In this document: positions 22,449 to 34,657 of the stretch, piece by piece | Position numbering within the stretch: the stretch's first letter is position 1 | How the letters are laid out: every line of letters begins with the position of its first letter | Source of the DNA: Wurfbainia villosa | Taxonomy: Eukaryota > Streptophyta > Magnoliopsida > Zingiberales > Zingiberaceae | Assembly (NCBI GenBank): GCA_025175895.1 | Contig: CM045993.1 | Location: 59,276,621-59,340,620, forward strand | Direction: 5' to 3' | DNA: 64,000 nt | Position numbers and translations under genes: made by a program | The notes under the pieces: model-generated | Database searches by the model: none | Told to the model about the DNA's origin: nothing | Seen by the model: the letters and a program-made list of their open reading frames with translations, nothing else

Positions 22449-24176
22449 CTAATACAAGTTCTTTCCTATGGGGTTCACTAAATATTCTTTAGGGATCCAT
22501 TTTCTAGCAATTGTTTTGTTCTTGGCTTGACCCCTAGAAATCAAACATTTATAGGCCTTTTCATTTGTCTTTCCCTTATAACCTAGGCCTTTCTTATTAA
22601 AGCTTGCCCTTTGGCTCCCTATAATCATATTAAGAGTGTTGGAGCCAATAGTGAATTTTTCTAGGGCTTTAGTTAGGAAATCTACCTTTTCCCTTAATAT
22701 CCTATTTTCCTCAATACAAGCATCATTAACATTGAGAGGAATATAATCATGTGAGCATGCAATATCAATACTAGAAACATTATCATTAACATTTAAGCAT
22801 GCTTTTTCTAATTTTTCTTCTAGGGCTTTAATTTCATTTGTCATGCATTTATTTTTCTTTTTATCCCTAAATAAGTCCTTAGTTAAGCTAGAAATCATGG
22901 AAACAATTTTCTTAGGTGAAAGATTCGTTACCATTGTTTTCATGTCTTCTTCCTCGGATTCCGATGATGATGAGGATGAAGCTCCCCCTTCACTTGAGTT
23001 CTCTTCACTTGTGCTTGATTTTTCACCTTCGGAGGAGGTGGAGTCTAGATCATCAAATGCCATTAGGGCAAGGTTTGAGTAGACATGTTCTTCTTCCGAT
23101 GATGAAGAAGAAGGATCATCTCATGTCTTTGCTTTGAGTGCTTTTGCCTTCCCTTTCTCCCTGGCTTTCTTCTCTTCTTTCGTCTTCTTGCTCCCCTTCT
23201 TCTTTTCTTCTTTTCTTCTCTTTTCTTCTTTGCTTTTGTTCAAGAGGGGACAATCATCTCTTATATGTCCCTCTTGTTGGCAATTATAGCATATGATCTT
23301 CCTCTTGTGCCTTCTCCTATCATAAGATTTGTTAAATTTTAAATTTTTTAAAGCACGCCTTACCTTCCTTACCATATAAGCATCTTCATTGCTATTCATG
23401 GAGGATGAGGAGGATGCTTCATCGAAGGAGGAGGGAGTCTCCATCTTCTTCTTTCCCTTGTTGGCCATTAATGCAACTCCCCTTGATGGCTTGATGCTTG
23501 GTTCTTCAATTATCCCTTCAAGCCTTGTCTCATGCAACTCCATGGTGGAGAAGAATTCTTCTAGAGTGGTTATCTCTAGATTTTTGGAGATGTAGAAAGA
23601 GTCCACCATTGAGCTCTATCTTGATGACCGAGGGAAGGCATCTATTGCCTTCATGACCATGTCCCTATTGGAGACCTTCTCCCCTACACTAGATAAATCG
23701 GTTATTATCTCTTTAAAACGTGAATGCAATGATAATACATTCTCTCCCTTTTCTAATTCGATGTTGCTTAATTGGGAGCGGAGGAGGTCTTTCCTTTCAA
23801 GCTTCGCCTCGGAAGTGCCTTCATGAAGCTCTATGAGTTTCTCCCACATTTCCTTGGCGCTTGCACACTCCCCTATCCAATTCACTTCTTGTTGGGGGAG
23901 CACATTGAAGAGGTGGTGCTTGGCCTTTGAATTTGCAAGGTGCTCCTCCCTTTGCTTTTTAGTCCACCTTGACTTCTCTATTGGTTCACCCTCTTCGCCC
24001 CAAGGTATCTCAAAACTGTTTCCCATTATAAGCATAATATCAAAATCAGTTTCAAAGAATACCTCCATTCTCTTCTTCCACCAAGAGAATTCGCCTTCAA
24101 ACTTCGGTGGGTGAATGTTAGAGTCGGCCATCGTAGTTGTTGTGCTTGTTGCGGCAGTTAGTCCGTTGACAAGCAC
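22449..24176 (-). pseudogene. Gag of gag-only element B (two in-frame stops)
   Basis: One frame of 576 codons from 24176, with stops at 23616-23618 and 23121-23123. By comparison with D both replace Trp (TGG to TAG and TGG to TGA). The N-terminal capsid region has the FEGEFSWWKKRMEVFF start typical of copia gag. The middle has a CCHC zinc knuckle, CYNCQQEGHIRDDC (23250-23291), followed by a Lys/Glu-rich stretch and then acidic Ser-rich and coiled-coil segments. It ends K-E-Y-L-V-N-P, like A and K. No pol follows. The start shown is the first Met of the frame; a second Met-Ala-Asp start about 15 codons on also fits. Confidence 0.82.
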
Positions 24177-24179
24177 CTT

Positions 24180-24192
24180 GGCTCTGATACCA
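24180..24192 (-). other. Primer binding site of B
   Basis: Minus-strand TGGTATCAGAGCC, two bases inside the 5' LTR edge. Confidence 0.9.
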
Positions 24193-24194
24193 CT

Positions 24195-25456
24195 TGTTGG
24201 AACATTGGTGGTCGGCTAGAGGGGGGTGAATAGCCCTCAATCATTGTACGGTGGAAGTCACTCTTAATCATCTAAAATTATCATTAGTGCAAGCGGAAAT
24301 ATAAAGCTAAAACAATTAAGAACAACACAAAATAAAGAACAATGCTAACAAAAGATATAACGTAGTTCACGGCCTCGCCACTAATCCACGGTCCGATTCG
24401 TCTCCGGTGAATCACTCCGAAACCAATCCAATATGGTCTCTCCCTTTAGCCAAAGCAAGGTGGAGGTAAACCTTCTTACAACACAACACTCCTTCTTACA
24501 ATAAGATTGAAGTAAGAACAAGAAGGAGTTTAACACTTGCAGAGCACTTGGATGATCAATTGGAGCATAAGCATTAGCCATCCAAAAGCCCACACCCTCT
24601 CTTTTTATAGAGAGGACTGATTTCTTCCCGTTGGTCACCATCAGTCGACTGTCGCCGTTACAACGGCCTCTGAATATGTCAGATCCCAACCGTTGTAGTC
24701 CAATGGGAACCTTGGCAGTCGACTGATGTATCCATCAGTCGACTGATGCCTCTGTAGCCGACTGATCAGTCGGCTACAGGAGGTTCTGTGCCCGCAACTA
24801 CCTTCATCAGTTGACTGTCATCCTTGGTAGTCGACTGATGGTCTAGCAGTCGACTGTCATTCCATGGCAGTCGACTAATGGGCCAGAAACCCACCAATTG
24901 AACACCAGTCGAACCCATTTGACTTGGAGCAGTCGACTGCCATGATATAGCAGTCGACTGATGCCGGGTAAACCTCAAACTTTACATCCCCTTTGAGCGT
25001 CTGACGATCAAGTAAACCTCAACCCTTGTGGTCGAGCCTCCGACACTTAGCCATTCAGCCAAGTTCACCTAATGAGCTACTTACATTTCACTCATTCTCT
25101 CATCTCACTTGAAGTCCCTCGCCGAAGCTCTCTTCGTTCACGGCCACGTCCCTCGGCAGCACCAAGCGCACGGCTTCGCAATGCTCCTTCACATCTCTTG
25201 CCCTCGAAGTCTGCTTCCTTGGCTTCGCTTCAAGTCATCTCGTTCGGCAGTCCCTCGGATGCATCAAGCGCACGGCTTCACAATGCTCCTTCGCCAACTC
25301 AAGTACGAGGTTGTGAGTTGGTGAAACTTGCCAAAGCTCCATGTGCGAATTACTAAGTCCTGCAAGACTCCAATGCACATATCAAAACAATAACAACCTA
25401 ACTTAAACCCTTTGCCACACACATCAAAACCATATCACAGGTTGATTGCCCTAACA
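24195..25456 (-). mobile_element. 5' LTR of element B
   Basis: 1262 bp, minus strand TGTTAGGGCAATC to CCAATGTTCCAACA. It has a cluster of AGTCGACTG palindromes at 24640-24965 and a minus-strand TATAAAAA at 24602-24609. On the right it meets D's spacer; ATGGT at 25457-25461 would be the TSD, but its mate is outside the window. Confidence 0.85.
24602..24609 (-). promoter_or_regulatory. TATA box of B 5' LTR
   Basis: TATAAAAA on the minus strand, just downstream of the palindrome cluster. D has the same box at 27770-27777. Confidence 0.55.
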
Positions 25457-25723
25457 ATGGTGAATTATGAGATGTAACTAAGGTATTTATACTTAACCAC
25501 AAATTTCATGTCATTTCTACCCAAGGTTAAGTATCATCAAACATCGCCAATCACCATTATCACCCATGATCACAATAAGTCAACCATTTAACATGATATA
25601 AAATAAGTCCACTTATGGTTGACTATCCTAGGTTTTTCTAACCTTTAAGGATTGACTTGGGAACCCAATATAAGTTCTTTCTAATAAGGTTCACCAAGTA
25701 TTCCTTACGGATCCATTTTCTAG
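25457..25723 (-). mobile_element. Spacer of element D, truncated by B
   Basis: Non-coding. It aligns with B's spacer next to gag (about 22120-22448). The rest of D, including its 3' LTR, should lie left of the window. Confidence 0.7.
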
Positions 25724-27286
25724 CTACCATTGTAGTCTTTGAGCCCTAGCAATTAGACAATTATGGGCCTTTTCATTCTTTGATCCCTTATATCCTAAGC
25801 CCTTTTTGTTAAAGCTTGTCATTTGGCTCCCTATAATCATATTCAATGTATTTGAGCCAATAGTAAATTTTTCAAGCGCTATAGTAAGGTAATCTACCTT
25901 TTCCCTTAAAACCTTATTTTCTTTTAAGCATGCATCATTAATACTAGAAGAGGCAATATCATCATGTGAACTTGCTTTTTTAAGTTTTTCTTCTAGATTT
26001 CTAATTTCATCAAGCATGTATTTATTTTTCTTTTTAGTCCTAAATAAATCTCTAGTCAAATTTGAAATCATAGAAATAAATTCTTGAGAGGGAAGTTTCT
26101 TTACCTCACTTACCCAATCTTCTTCTTCCGATTCCGAGGTTGATGATGCTCCCCCTACACTTGAGCTCTCCTCCTCACTTGTTCTTCCTTCTTCTTGCTC
26201 GGATGAGGTGGAGGCAATGCCATCTATACCCATTAATGCAAAATGAGAGATGATTTCTTCTTCTTCCAATGAAGATGGATCGTCCCATGTGGCCTTTAAA
26301 TTGTGGATCTTTGACTTCTTTTCCTTTTCCTTTGACTTCTTGTCTTCTTTCTTCTTCCCTTCTTTCTTCTTTTCATTCTTCTTCCTTTCTTCCTTGCTCT
26401 TGTTTAATAGGGGGCACTCATCCCTCATGTATCCCTCTCCTTGGCAATTGTAGAATATAACCTTCCTCCTCCTTCTCCTATCATGAGACTTGTTAAATTT
26501 AAAACTTTTCAATGCACATCTTACCTTTCTTACCATATAAGCCTCTTCATCTGTGTTCATGGAGGAAGATGATTCATCATCCGATGAAGGGGGTGGAGTC
26601 TTCTTCTTCTTTCCCTTGTTTGCTACAAGTGCAACTCCCCTTGATTTTGCGCTTGATTCTTCTATTACTCCTTTAAGTCTAGTTTCATGAAGCTCCAAAG
26701 TAGAGAAAAATTCTTCTAGAGTACTTACCTTTAGATTCCTTGAGATGTAAAATGAGTCCACCATTGAGCTCCACTTTGATGACCGAGGGAATGCATCAAT
26801 CGCCTTCATGATCATATCCCTATTGGAGAGCTTGTCCCCTACACTAGATAAATCATTAATAATCTCCTTAAATCTAGAGTGTAGAGATAATACCTTTTCC
26901 CCTTTATCTAGCTTGATATTATTAAGTTGTGATCAGAGAAGGTCCCTTCTTGTGAGTTTTGCTTCGAAGGTGCCTTCATGAAGCTCCACTAGCTTCTCCC
27001 ACATCTCTTTGGCACTCGAGCATTCGCCAATCCAGTTGATCTCTTGTTGAGGTAGTACGTTGAAAAGATGGTGCTTGGCTTTCAAATTTTCTAGGTGCTC
27101 CTCTCTTTGCTTCTTTGTCCATCTTGATTTTTCTAGTGGCTTGTTATCTTCATTCCTAGGCACTTCAAAATCATTTTCCATAATTAACATTATATCAAAA
27201 TCGGTTTCAAAGAATACCTCCATCCTTTTCTTCCACCATGAGAAGTCGCCTTCAAATTTCAGTAGGTGGATGTTCATGTCAGCCAT
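25724..27286 (-). pseudogene. Gag of gag-only element D
   Basis: Starts MADMNIHLLKFEGDFSWWKK at 27286 and stays in one frame to 25724, broken by a single TGA near 26933 where B has Arg (CGA to TGA). The zinc knuckle has lost two ligands: the first Cys is Phe and the His is Tyr (F-Y-N-C-x4-Y-x4-C, about 26415-26456). A Lys-rich stretch, an acidic Ser-rich stretch and a coiled coil follow. The C-terminus is frameshifted near 25745, after which the K-E-Y-L-V-N-P motif is lost. Closest in this window to B gag; no pol follows. Confidence 0.82.
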
Positions 27287-27331
27287 TGTTGTTGTGCTTG
27301 TTGCGGCGGTGAGTCTGATGACAAGAAACTT

Positions 27332-27344
27332 GGCTCTGATACCA
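27332..27344 (-). other. Primer binding site of D
   Basis: Minus-strand TGGTATCAGAGCC beside the LTR edge at 27347. Confidence 0.9.
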
Positions 27345-27346
27345 CT

Positions 27347-28155
27347 TGTTGGAGGAGCATGGCCCGGCTAGAAGGGGGGATGAATATCCTACGATGTGCT
27401 CGATGGAAATTGCTCGTCTTAATCGTCTACAATCGAGATTAGTGCCACGGAAATACTAAAACCAAAGACAATTAAGCTAAACAAAGATAAAGAGAAAACA
27501 AATGCTAACAAGAGATGTAACGTCGTTCATGACCCTTGTCGCTAGTCAACAGACGATTTGTAAGGTGAATCACTCTCTCAAACCAATCCACTAATCTCTC
27601 CTTTAGCTCAAGACAAGGTGGAGGTAACCTCTTTACACCAACTCCTCTTTTCCCAAATAATATGAGTAAAACTAGAGAATAAAGGAGTAGAAACACTTGG
27701 AAGACGTGGGAGCACTTAGAGCATGAATAGGAGTGGAAGCATTAACCTCTCCAAGGTCCCCAACCCTTATTTTTATAGAGAAGAAGGGTTTCTTCCCATT
27801 GGGCATGCAGCAGTCGACTGCTGCATGCAATCAGTCAACTGTTGCGATTCCAACGGCTTCTAACCAAGCCTGAACCGCGACCGTTGGAGTCCAATGACAC
27901 ATTGGGCAGTCGAATGATCATGTCTATCAGTTGATTGATAAAGCCATCAGTCGACTGATCATGGAAATCAATCGACTCAAATTGTTTTTGTGCCCATGTC
28001 CACTTATAACAGTCGATTGCCCTTCCCGACAGTCGACTGATGGTGGACTAGTCGACTGTCAAACTCTTGAAGTCGACTATTGGGCCACAAAACACTAGTT
28101 GACACCCGTCAACTAGCAGTTGACTCAAACCAATCGACTAATATCTATATCAGTC
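27347..28155 (-). mobile_element. 5' LTR of D, part adjoining gag
   Basis: Minus-strand end is GGAGGAGCATG near CCAACA. It contains TATAAAAA at 27770-27777 and AGTCGACTG palindromes at 27810-28150. Element E interrupts it here; the rest is at 48171-48765, and B's LTR shows the two pieces are continuous. Confidence 0.82.
28151..28155. repeat. TSD of E, left copy (CAGTC)
   Basis: The right copy at 48171-48175 is TAGTC, one C-to-T change. Confidence 0.75.
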
Positions 28156-29501
28156 TGTTGGTGCAATTAGCCCAGGTCATGATTGACCGGACTCGAGTTT
28201 GACTCCAGCAATATTTTGATGTTCGACAAAACATATGATAATGTGATTGTCATTGAAAAGTCCAAGTCTTATGTACTTGGCATGGAAAGTCCAACATGGG
28301 TTGGCAAGGAAAGTCCAAGCATGGGTCTTGGCATGGAAAGTCCAACATGTGTTGGCAAGGGAAAGTCCAAGCTTGTGTCTTGGCAATTGAGAAGTCCAAG
28401 GGGAATATTGGTGGCATAAAGTCCAAGGGTGGAGTCTTGGCAGCATAAGTCCAATGGTTGACAGCGTAAAGTCTAAGCGGAGTCTTGGCAGTATAAGTCT
28501 AATGTACCTTGGCGGAGTCTTGCATGACAATAGTCGATGGAAGCACCTGAAGGCTAGCGTATGGATGAACAAGTCATGGATGACTTGGAGGGATCTGATA
28601 GGCACGAAGCTGACGGAGGTGGCTAGAAGGCTTAGGTCTAGGCTACGGGTGGTCTAGCAAGTATGAGGGCACCATACTTGGGTTAAAACCTCATGTTGAG
28701 GTGTATCAGTCGACTGGGACCTATGGTCAATCGACTGATGGGAGTCAACTAGAGTTTGACTGCGGGAAGTGCCCTGGTAGTCGACTGCCAAAGATAGGCA
28801 GTCGGCTGATCTGGTGATCAGTTGACTGGTGCTCAGGATCTCGGGCACAGAAGTTTCTCCAGTCGAGTGATCGGCCCAACCACTCGACTGATTAAGCCAT
28901 CAGTCGATTGATGGTGTATCTGTTGGACTTATCTGACATGGTTCATGTCGTTGTGAGATAATGGATACAGGGGAAGTCGACTGATGGTCCTGATCAGTCA
29001 ACTGTCAAGTGAAATTCAGCCCAAGGAGCAGCTTTAAAGGGAGCTCATGGAGGGAAGATTCACTATCAGTTCTTGAGGAGTTTTGGGGCGATTTGTTACT
29101 GCAAATTAGGGTCTCCAAGTGCAATTCAAGCAACCACAAAGCAAGCATTCAAAAGTGCATTTGTAAAGTGTTCTTTACATGTTCTTGTGTATTTCATTTG
29201 TATCTTGCTTGTATTTCATTCTTATTGTTGTAAGAATTGTTGTAAGAGGTTTCTCCACCTTCGGATTGTTCCGAGAAGGAGTTTTTTGAGTAGTGGTGTG
29301 TGATTGGAGTAGAAACTATTCGGTTTTGAAACACGTTATATTTTGTGTTGTGGATTGTGTTTGTCATCTTTTGTTATTGCTATTATATATATTCCGCTGC
29401 GCACTAATTAATTTGTAGCGAGCACAACCGAATTCCTCCATCCAATGATAAATCGCTATTCACCCCCCTCCCCCCTCTAGCATTCACCGAATGACCCTAC
29501 A
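28156..29501 (+). mobile_element. 5' LTR of element E
   Basis: 1346 bp, TGTTGGTGCAATTAGCC to GACCCTACA. The hairpin array lies at 28257-28515 and CAGTCGACTG-type palindromes at 28710-29010. It is clearly more diverged from the two other E-type LTRs (41261, 46820) than those are from each other, and it lacks their shared 75-bp deletion. Confidence 0.85.
28257..28515 (+). repeat. U3 hairpin array of E 5' LTR
   Basis: About eight AAGTCCAA...TTGGC units. Arms co-vary as in F (CCAAC/GTTGG, CCAAG/CTTGG). Confidence 0.75.
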
Positions 29502-29503
29502 AT

Positions 29504-29516
29504 TGGTATCAAAGCC
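29504..29516 (+). other. Primer binding site of E
   Basis: TGGTATCAAAGCC, one G-to-A change from the tRNA-Met consensus. Confidence 0.85.
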
Positions 29517-29578
29517 CGGGGCTCTTCTACGAACTAACCGCCGGGAGCAAAAGACTCTAGAGGGTGAAGAGGAAGAAG

Positions 29579-29885
29579 ATGGAATTTGAAGAACAATTGT
29601 ATTGGGACATCAACACCCTAATTCCATACACCTTCTATGAACAAGAAGGTTTTGAGCAATGGAGGGCACGAATGGAGAACTTCTTCATGATGGACTTCGA
29701 AGATTGGATGATCCTAGTGAAGGGATTTGAATTTCCAAGAGGTCCAAAAGGTGGATACCTCAAGAAGAAGAGATGGACCAAAGAGCAAGTCTAAGCCTTC
29801 GAGAGAAACGATAAGGTAATGCAATTGATATTAAATTCATTGCCTAACGATATTGTGTCTAGGTTAGGTGAATGTCTAGAATTTA
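29579..29885 (+). pseudogene. Gag remnant of element E (about 100 codons)
   Basis: Starts MEFEEQLYWDINTLIPY, homologous to A and K gag. A stop lies at 29792-29794, but the frame remains recognisable to S-R-L-G-E-C-L near 29870. The sequence then jumps directly to spacer homologous to A near 5029. The rest of gag, both zinc knuckles and the first part of the spacer are deleted, so E could not make its own capsid. Confidence 0.8.
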
Positions 29886-30022
29886 GGTATTATATATCTC
29901 TACATTTTATTTGTCATGCTTGATTTGTCATATAACATGTCATGACATCATATCTATTTTTAATCATATAAAATGTCATGAGTATGTTTAGGGTTAGTTT
30001 TTAATATCATGTATGCTTAGAT
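29886..30022 (+). mobile_element. E spacer, left part
   Basis: Aligns with A near 5029-5160. Element C cuts it at 30023. Confidence 0.7.
30018..30022. repeat. TSD of C, left copy (TAGAT)
   Basis: Identical to 39515-39519. Confidence 0.92.
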
Positions 30023-31852
30023 TGTTAGTGAAAGCCCTAGAGTCAATCATGTGATGATTGTTGTATGGACTTTATTGTATCATATTCCTATTTATAAAGG
30101 CATGGTTATTATATTTACTTGTATTGGTGCCAAATAACTAAATATAATAATGTCCTTGAGTAGTAGGTTCTTATCTATATCAATCGATTGGTTGAATCGA
30201 TAATGAGATGATATAGAGAACACTACTCTTAATCATTCCTAGTCGAGTATTAACATTCAGGGACAATGTTAATGCGTAGAGACTAGCATGTAGGTCAACA
30301 AGATGACTTGATCTCACAAGTCATGGATATGAGATATCAAGTTGACACATGGGTATGCATTGGAGAATGTATACTGAATGACCCGCCATGAGAAAGTATC
30401 ATGGATCATTATATGAGTGTCATATACTTTCTCATGTGGCTATTAGTATGACTATTAGTCCTTAGACCTGAAGTCACCATGGTTCCCTACATAAGGAGTT
30501 GCATACTTTGGCTTCGTCAAACGTCACCCGTAAATAGGTGGACTATAAAGGCGATTATTGGGTATGTAACAAATTATGAGGAGGGATGTGAGTGATGTAG
30601 ATGGGATCTATCCCTCCTATATGACGGGGGTGACATCGATATTCTTGATAGAGTGAGACCACGAAGTGCATGGTCATGCCCAAATGAGTCAATATGAGAT
30701 ATTGAGCTCATTTGATTAGAGTGAGTCTACTTGGGGTTCAAGATTTAGATTGTACCGAGGATGACACGGTCTATGCCTCAATTGGTCAATCTAGATGTCA
30801 AGGATAGAGGGACATTGTCACATATTGTGAGAGTCACAATTAGTAGTCACAAAGGTGATGTTGGAGCTCAACATTCTTGTAACTTGGGTAGCAATGATGT
30901 GTTGCTAGATACCGCTCATTGCTTATGTTCCTAAATCGGTGTAGGGACATTGCCAACGTTACAAGAACCTATAGGGTCACACACATAAGAGCAATTAGAT
31001 GGAGATTAGGTTCATATGATGAACCATGAGGATTAGGTTCATGGGATGAACCAAATTGGATTAAGAGTAATCCAAATTAGACTAATTGAGTTAGACTCAA
31101 GTTGATTCAAGTATTAAATGAGTCTAATTTTGATTTGATGCATCAAATCAATTTAAATTAATGAATAAAGATTCATTAAATTAAATTGACTTGAGTCAAG
31201 TGGTTAGATTTGATCAACCATGGGAGATTAGAGGTCAAGTTTGACTTGACTTGAGAGGGAAGATGAAAGGTCAAGTTTGACTTGACCAAATGCCATGTCA
31301 TGATGATGACTTGGCATGGCTGGCCAATGATGATGCTCCACATCATCATTGACTTTGTCAATTGGTGCCACATCATGAGGGAGACCAAGGGTCTTGGGAG
31401 TTACATGCATGCATGTAACCTCCTCTCCATGAAGTGGCCGGCCACTCCATTAGATGGGGTAATTGATTTTTGGTGGCTTAATAACTTCATCTTCAACCTT
31501 GGATCATTTTTCTCTCAAGCTCTACCTCTCCCAACCTCTCCTTGGCCGAAATTCCTAAAGGAGTGCTAGCACACTCTAAGGCATTTTTCTCCACCTATTG
31601 CTTGTGTGGATACCAATAGAGGAGTGTGCACTTGACACTCTCGAGTTTCGGTGAACTTTTGGACGAGCAGGATAAGCGAAGGGCATCGCATCGAGGGTAA
31701 TGATCTCATCTCTTAGATCTAAGGTAGATCTAGGGTTTTTAGTAAGCACATACATGTTTTATAATTTTTATACTTCGCACGGATCCGTGGCCGGGGCTTC
31801 CGAGGTTTCCGCAACGCAAAAAGCGGTTTTTACGGCTCGGAAAAACCCAACA
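30023..31852 (+). mobile_element. 5' LTR of element C
   Basis: 1830 bp, TGTTAGTGAAAGCCC to AAAACCCAACA. Partner at 37696-39514; solo copy at 17287-19102. Confidence 0.93.
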
Positions 31853-31853
31853 G

Positions 31854-31866
31854 TGGTATCAGAGCC
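31854..31866 (+). other. Primer binding site of C
   Basis: TGGTATCAGAGCC, one base after the LTR. Confidence 0.93.
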
Positions 31867-32667
31867 ACATGCGAAGCATGTATGTGTTTCATTTTTGTAG
31901 TTTTTATATTAGATATAAAAATTACAGATTTATATGTTTCTGTAAATTTCCTAATTTTATAGAATTTTTGGGTATTTTTCTCGTAGAGTCGAAGCAACGA
32001 GTGTTGGGACACTCATAGGCTTCAACCGTCGAGAAAAACTCTCCGAATCGGCGAGTTCTCGCTTTAGGTTTTTGGGACAGCGACTTAAGTCACTGTAAGA
32101 TCATTGTAGGGACACTCGCAAAGTTTGTTTTGCGAGTAGGGGCGCTGCCCCTATCCCCGAAAGGGGCCTTGTCCTACGATCGCGCCCGGAAACCGCTTAG
32201 CGGGACCGTTACGGAGAGGTGACTCATAAATTTGAAATAAATTAGGAAAAATTATAGAAATTTTCTGTAAAAATATATAATTTAGAATTATGTATAGTTC
32301 TGTGATTGTCATGGCCCAATGACCCCAATTTGATTGGATTATGTGTGTTGTAATTCATAATACGGCCTGCGTGCCGTTTTGTGATTGTGCGTGTTGTATA
32401 GTGTATGCGACCTGCGCGTCGTACCTCTTCTTTTGATATTCTAGTTGTAATTAGTTTTTAGACTCGAATGTAACTTGAGTTTCATATTTGTAATGTACAA
32501 AATGGAGCGGTGGAAAGTCCACTCGAAGACGAGATTACGAGAAGGGTGACGACGACACATGGCGGTCAAAGGAAGCGCTTGGAGAAGCCGCTAGCCTTAG
32601 GTTGACCGTCCGATCTTCTCATTGGCTTGAGAAGATCGTAGTAGGGCCATGACTATATCACATTTAT

Positions 32668-32928
<261 letters not shown>

Positions 32929-32934
32929 ATTGAT

Positions 32935-33066
32935 TTTGCTTGTATGTATGTGATGCATGCTAGTAGAATAATGCTTGTATGTATATGATGCATGCTAGGA
33001 TAATTTTCTTGTATGTATATGATGCATGCTAGAATAATGAATGTATGTATATGATGCATGCTAATA
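32935..33066 (+). repeat. Tandem repeat with ATGATGCATGCTA core
   Basis: Four units of about 32-35 bp, each with TTGTATGTATATGATGCATG or a close variant. TGCATGCTA recurs at each unit end. Confidence 0.85.
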
Positions 33067-33364
33067 TAGGATAATAAAGGCCTAAATGCATATAAGATAC
33101 ACATTACGATTAGATTAGATCATAATCGAATCAACTCGAAAATGCCTACCGAGCCTTGATACCCATCACTACCTCGATCATTTGTTGTTGTTGAATCTGC
33201 CAAAGCAGAGCAACGCATATTATCTTGGTAGGGTGCGGAGGGACAATCTTGGTCCCGCCTATCATGCTTGGGTTAGAGTAAGCTCAATTAGATTGAGCAA
33301 AACTAGTTAAACTCAATTGGATCGAGTAGAACTATAGGCATATTCCAATCGTTGGAACGATAGG

Positions 33365-33554
33365 TCAAGATCGCATTTACACTAAATCTTGGGCGATTTA
33401 GCCAAAGCTAACTCAAGGTCTTTTGTAAATGTGGGTCTTGATCCTATAAACAAGAGTTGCATAGAGATGTAATCGGTAATGTGTTACCCACCGATCATAC
33501 TAAGTCTTGGACGATTTAGCTAAAGCTAACTCAAGGCTTAGTATGATGTGGATC
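33365..33554 (+). other. Two tandem stem-loops with conserved loop in C leader
   Basis: Stem 1 pairs 33365-33381 with 33424-33441 (8 + 6 bp around a small bulge). Stem 2 pairs ATCATACTAAG (33494-33504) with CTTAGTATGAT (33537-33547), a perfect 11 bp. Stem sequences differ, but the loops share 32 bases with two changes (TCTTGG, then CGATTTAGC, then AAAGCTAACTCAAGG). Confidence 0.65.
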
Positions 33555-33733
33555 TTGTCCCGCAAGAATTATAGCTAGTTTGTATGAATCTAGTAATGTG
33601 GTTTGACCACATCCATAACTCAATTCTACAAAAAATTCCTATAATTCAGTGGGAGCATCATTTGATTAAAGGCCTAATTAAATGATAAACGGAATATGAT
33701 ATTAATTCTCTGCATTGTATGTTATAGATAACT

Positions 33734-34657
33734 ATGTCGACAAACACGAACACTCTCTCTCTGCAATCTGTCCTTGAGAAGGACAAGCTCAATGGAGCAA
33801 ATTTCCTGGACTGGTACAGGAACTTGAGAATTGTTCTCACCCAAGAAAGGAAGTTGTACGTCCTGGAGCAGCCCATTCCGGAGGCACCTCCTGCCACTGC
33901 CTCGCGAGCTGACAAAGATGCTTACAAGAAGCATCAAGATGATGCATTAGATGTGTCATGTCTTATGCTCGCGACCATGAACTCTGAGCTTCAGAAGCAA
34001 CACGAGTTCATGAATGCTTATGATATGGTTGGACATCTTCGTCAACTATATCAAGGACAAGCTAGGCATGAGAGATATGAAGTCTCTAAGGCATTATTTG
34101 GGTCCAAGATGCAAGAAGGGACTCCTGTAGGTACATATGTACTCAAGATGATTGGGTACATAGAAAACCTACAAAGGCTGGGATTCCCACTTGGCCAAGA
34201 GCTGGCCACTGACCTAATCTTGCAATCTTTGCCACCAGCCTTCAATCAATTTGTCATGAATTATAACATGAATGAAATTGATAAGCCATTGCCTGAAATG
34301 CTCAACATGTTGAGAACTGCTGAGCTTAACCTTAAGAAGGGTAAATCTAACACCATTTTGATGGTGCAGAAGAAGAAAGGCAAGGGCAAGCCTAAAGGTA
34401 AGGGAAAGTCCCAAGCCAAGGACAAAGGCAAAGGACTTAAACCCAAAGGAGGGGTAGCCAAGGAAGGTTCTTGCTTCCACTGCAAGGAAGCAGGACACTG
34501 GAAGCGTAACTGCAAGGCATACCTGGAAGATCTTAAGAAGAAGAGAAGTGAGACTTCTACTTCAGGTATAAATGTTATAGAAGTCAATCTATCTATTTCT
34601 TCATCATGGGTATTAGATACCGGATGTGCATCTCACATTTGTACCAATGTGCAATGA
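33734..34657 (+). pseudogene. Gag and start of protease of element C
   Basis: Starts MSTNTNTLSLQSVLEKDKL. The N-terminal copia capsid region has the L-N-G-x-N-F-x-D-W-Y-R-N-L-R motif, then Y-E-V-S-K-A-L-F and S-L-P-P-A-F. A Lys/Gly-rich basic stretch (about residues 215-245) precedes one intact CCHC zinc knuckle, CFHCKEAGHWKRNC (34472-34513). The frame continues into the aspartic protease site W-V-L-D-T-G-C-A-S-H and stops at 34655-34657 through a small frameshift. About 308 codons. The capsid part is intact, so it might still be made. Confidence 0.88.

Noticed and set aside
25072..25356. Possible small protein gene in the B LTR
   Set aside because: Lies wholly in LTR sequence; the counterpart in D (48395-48607) is not conserved as protein.
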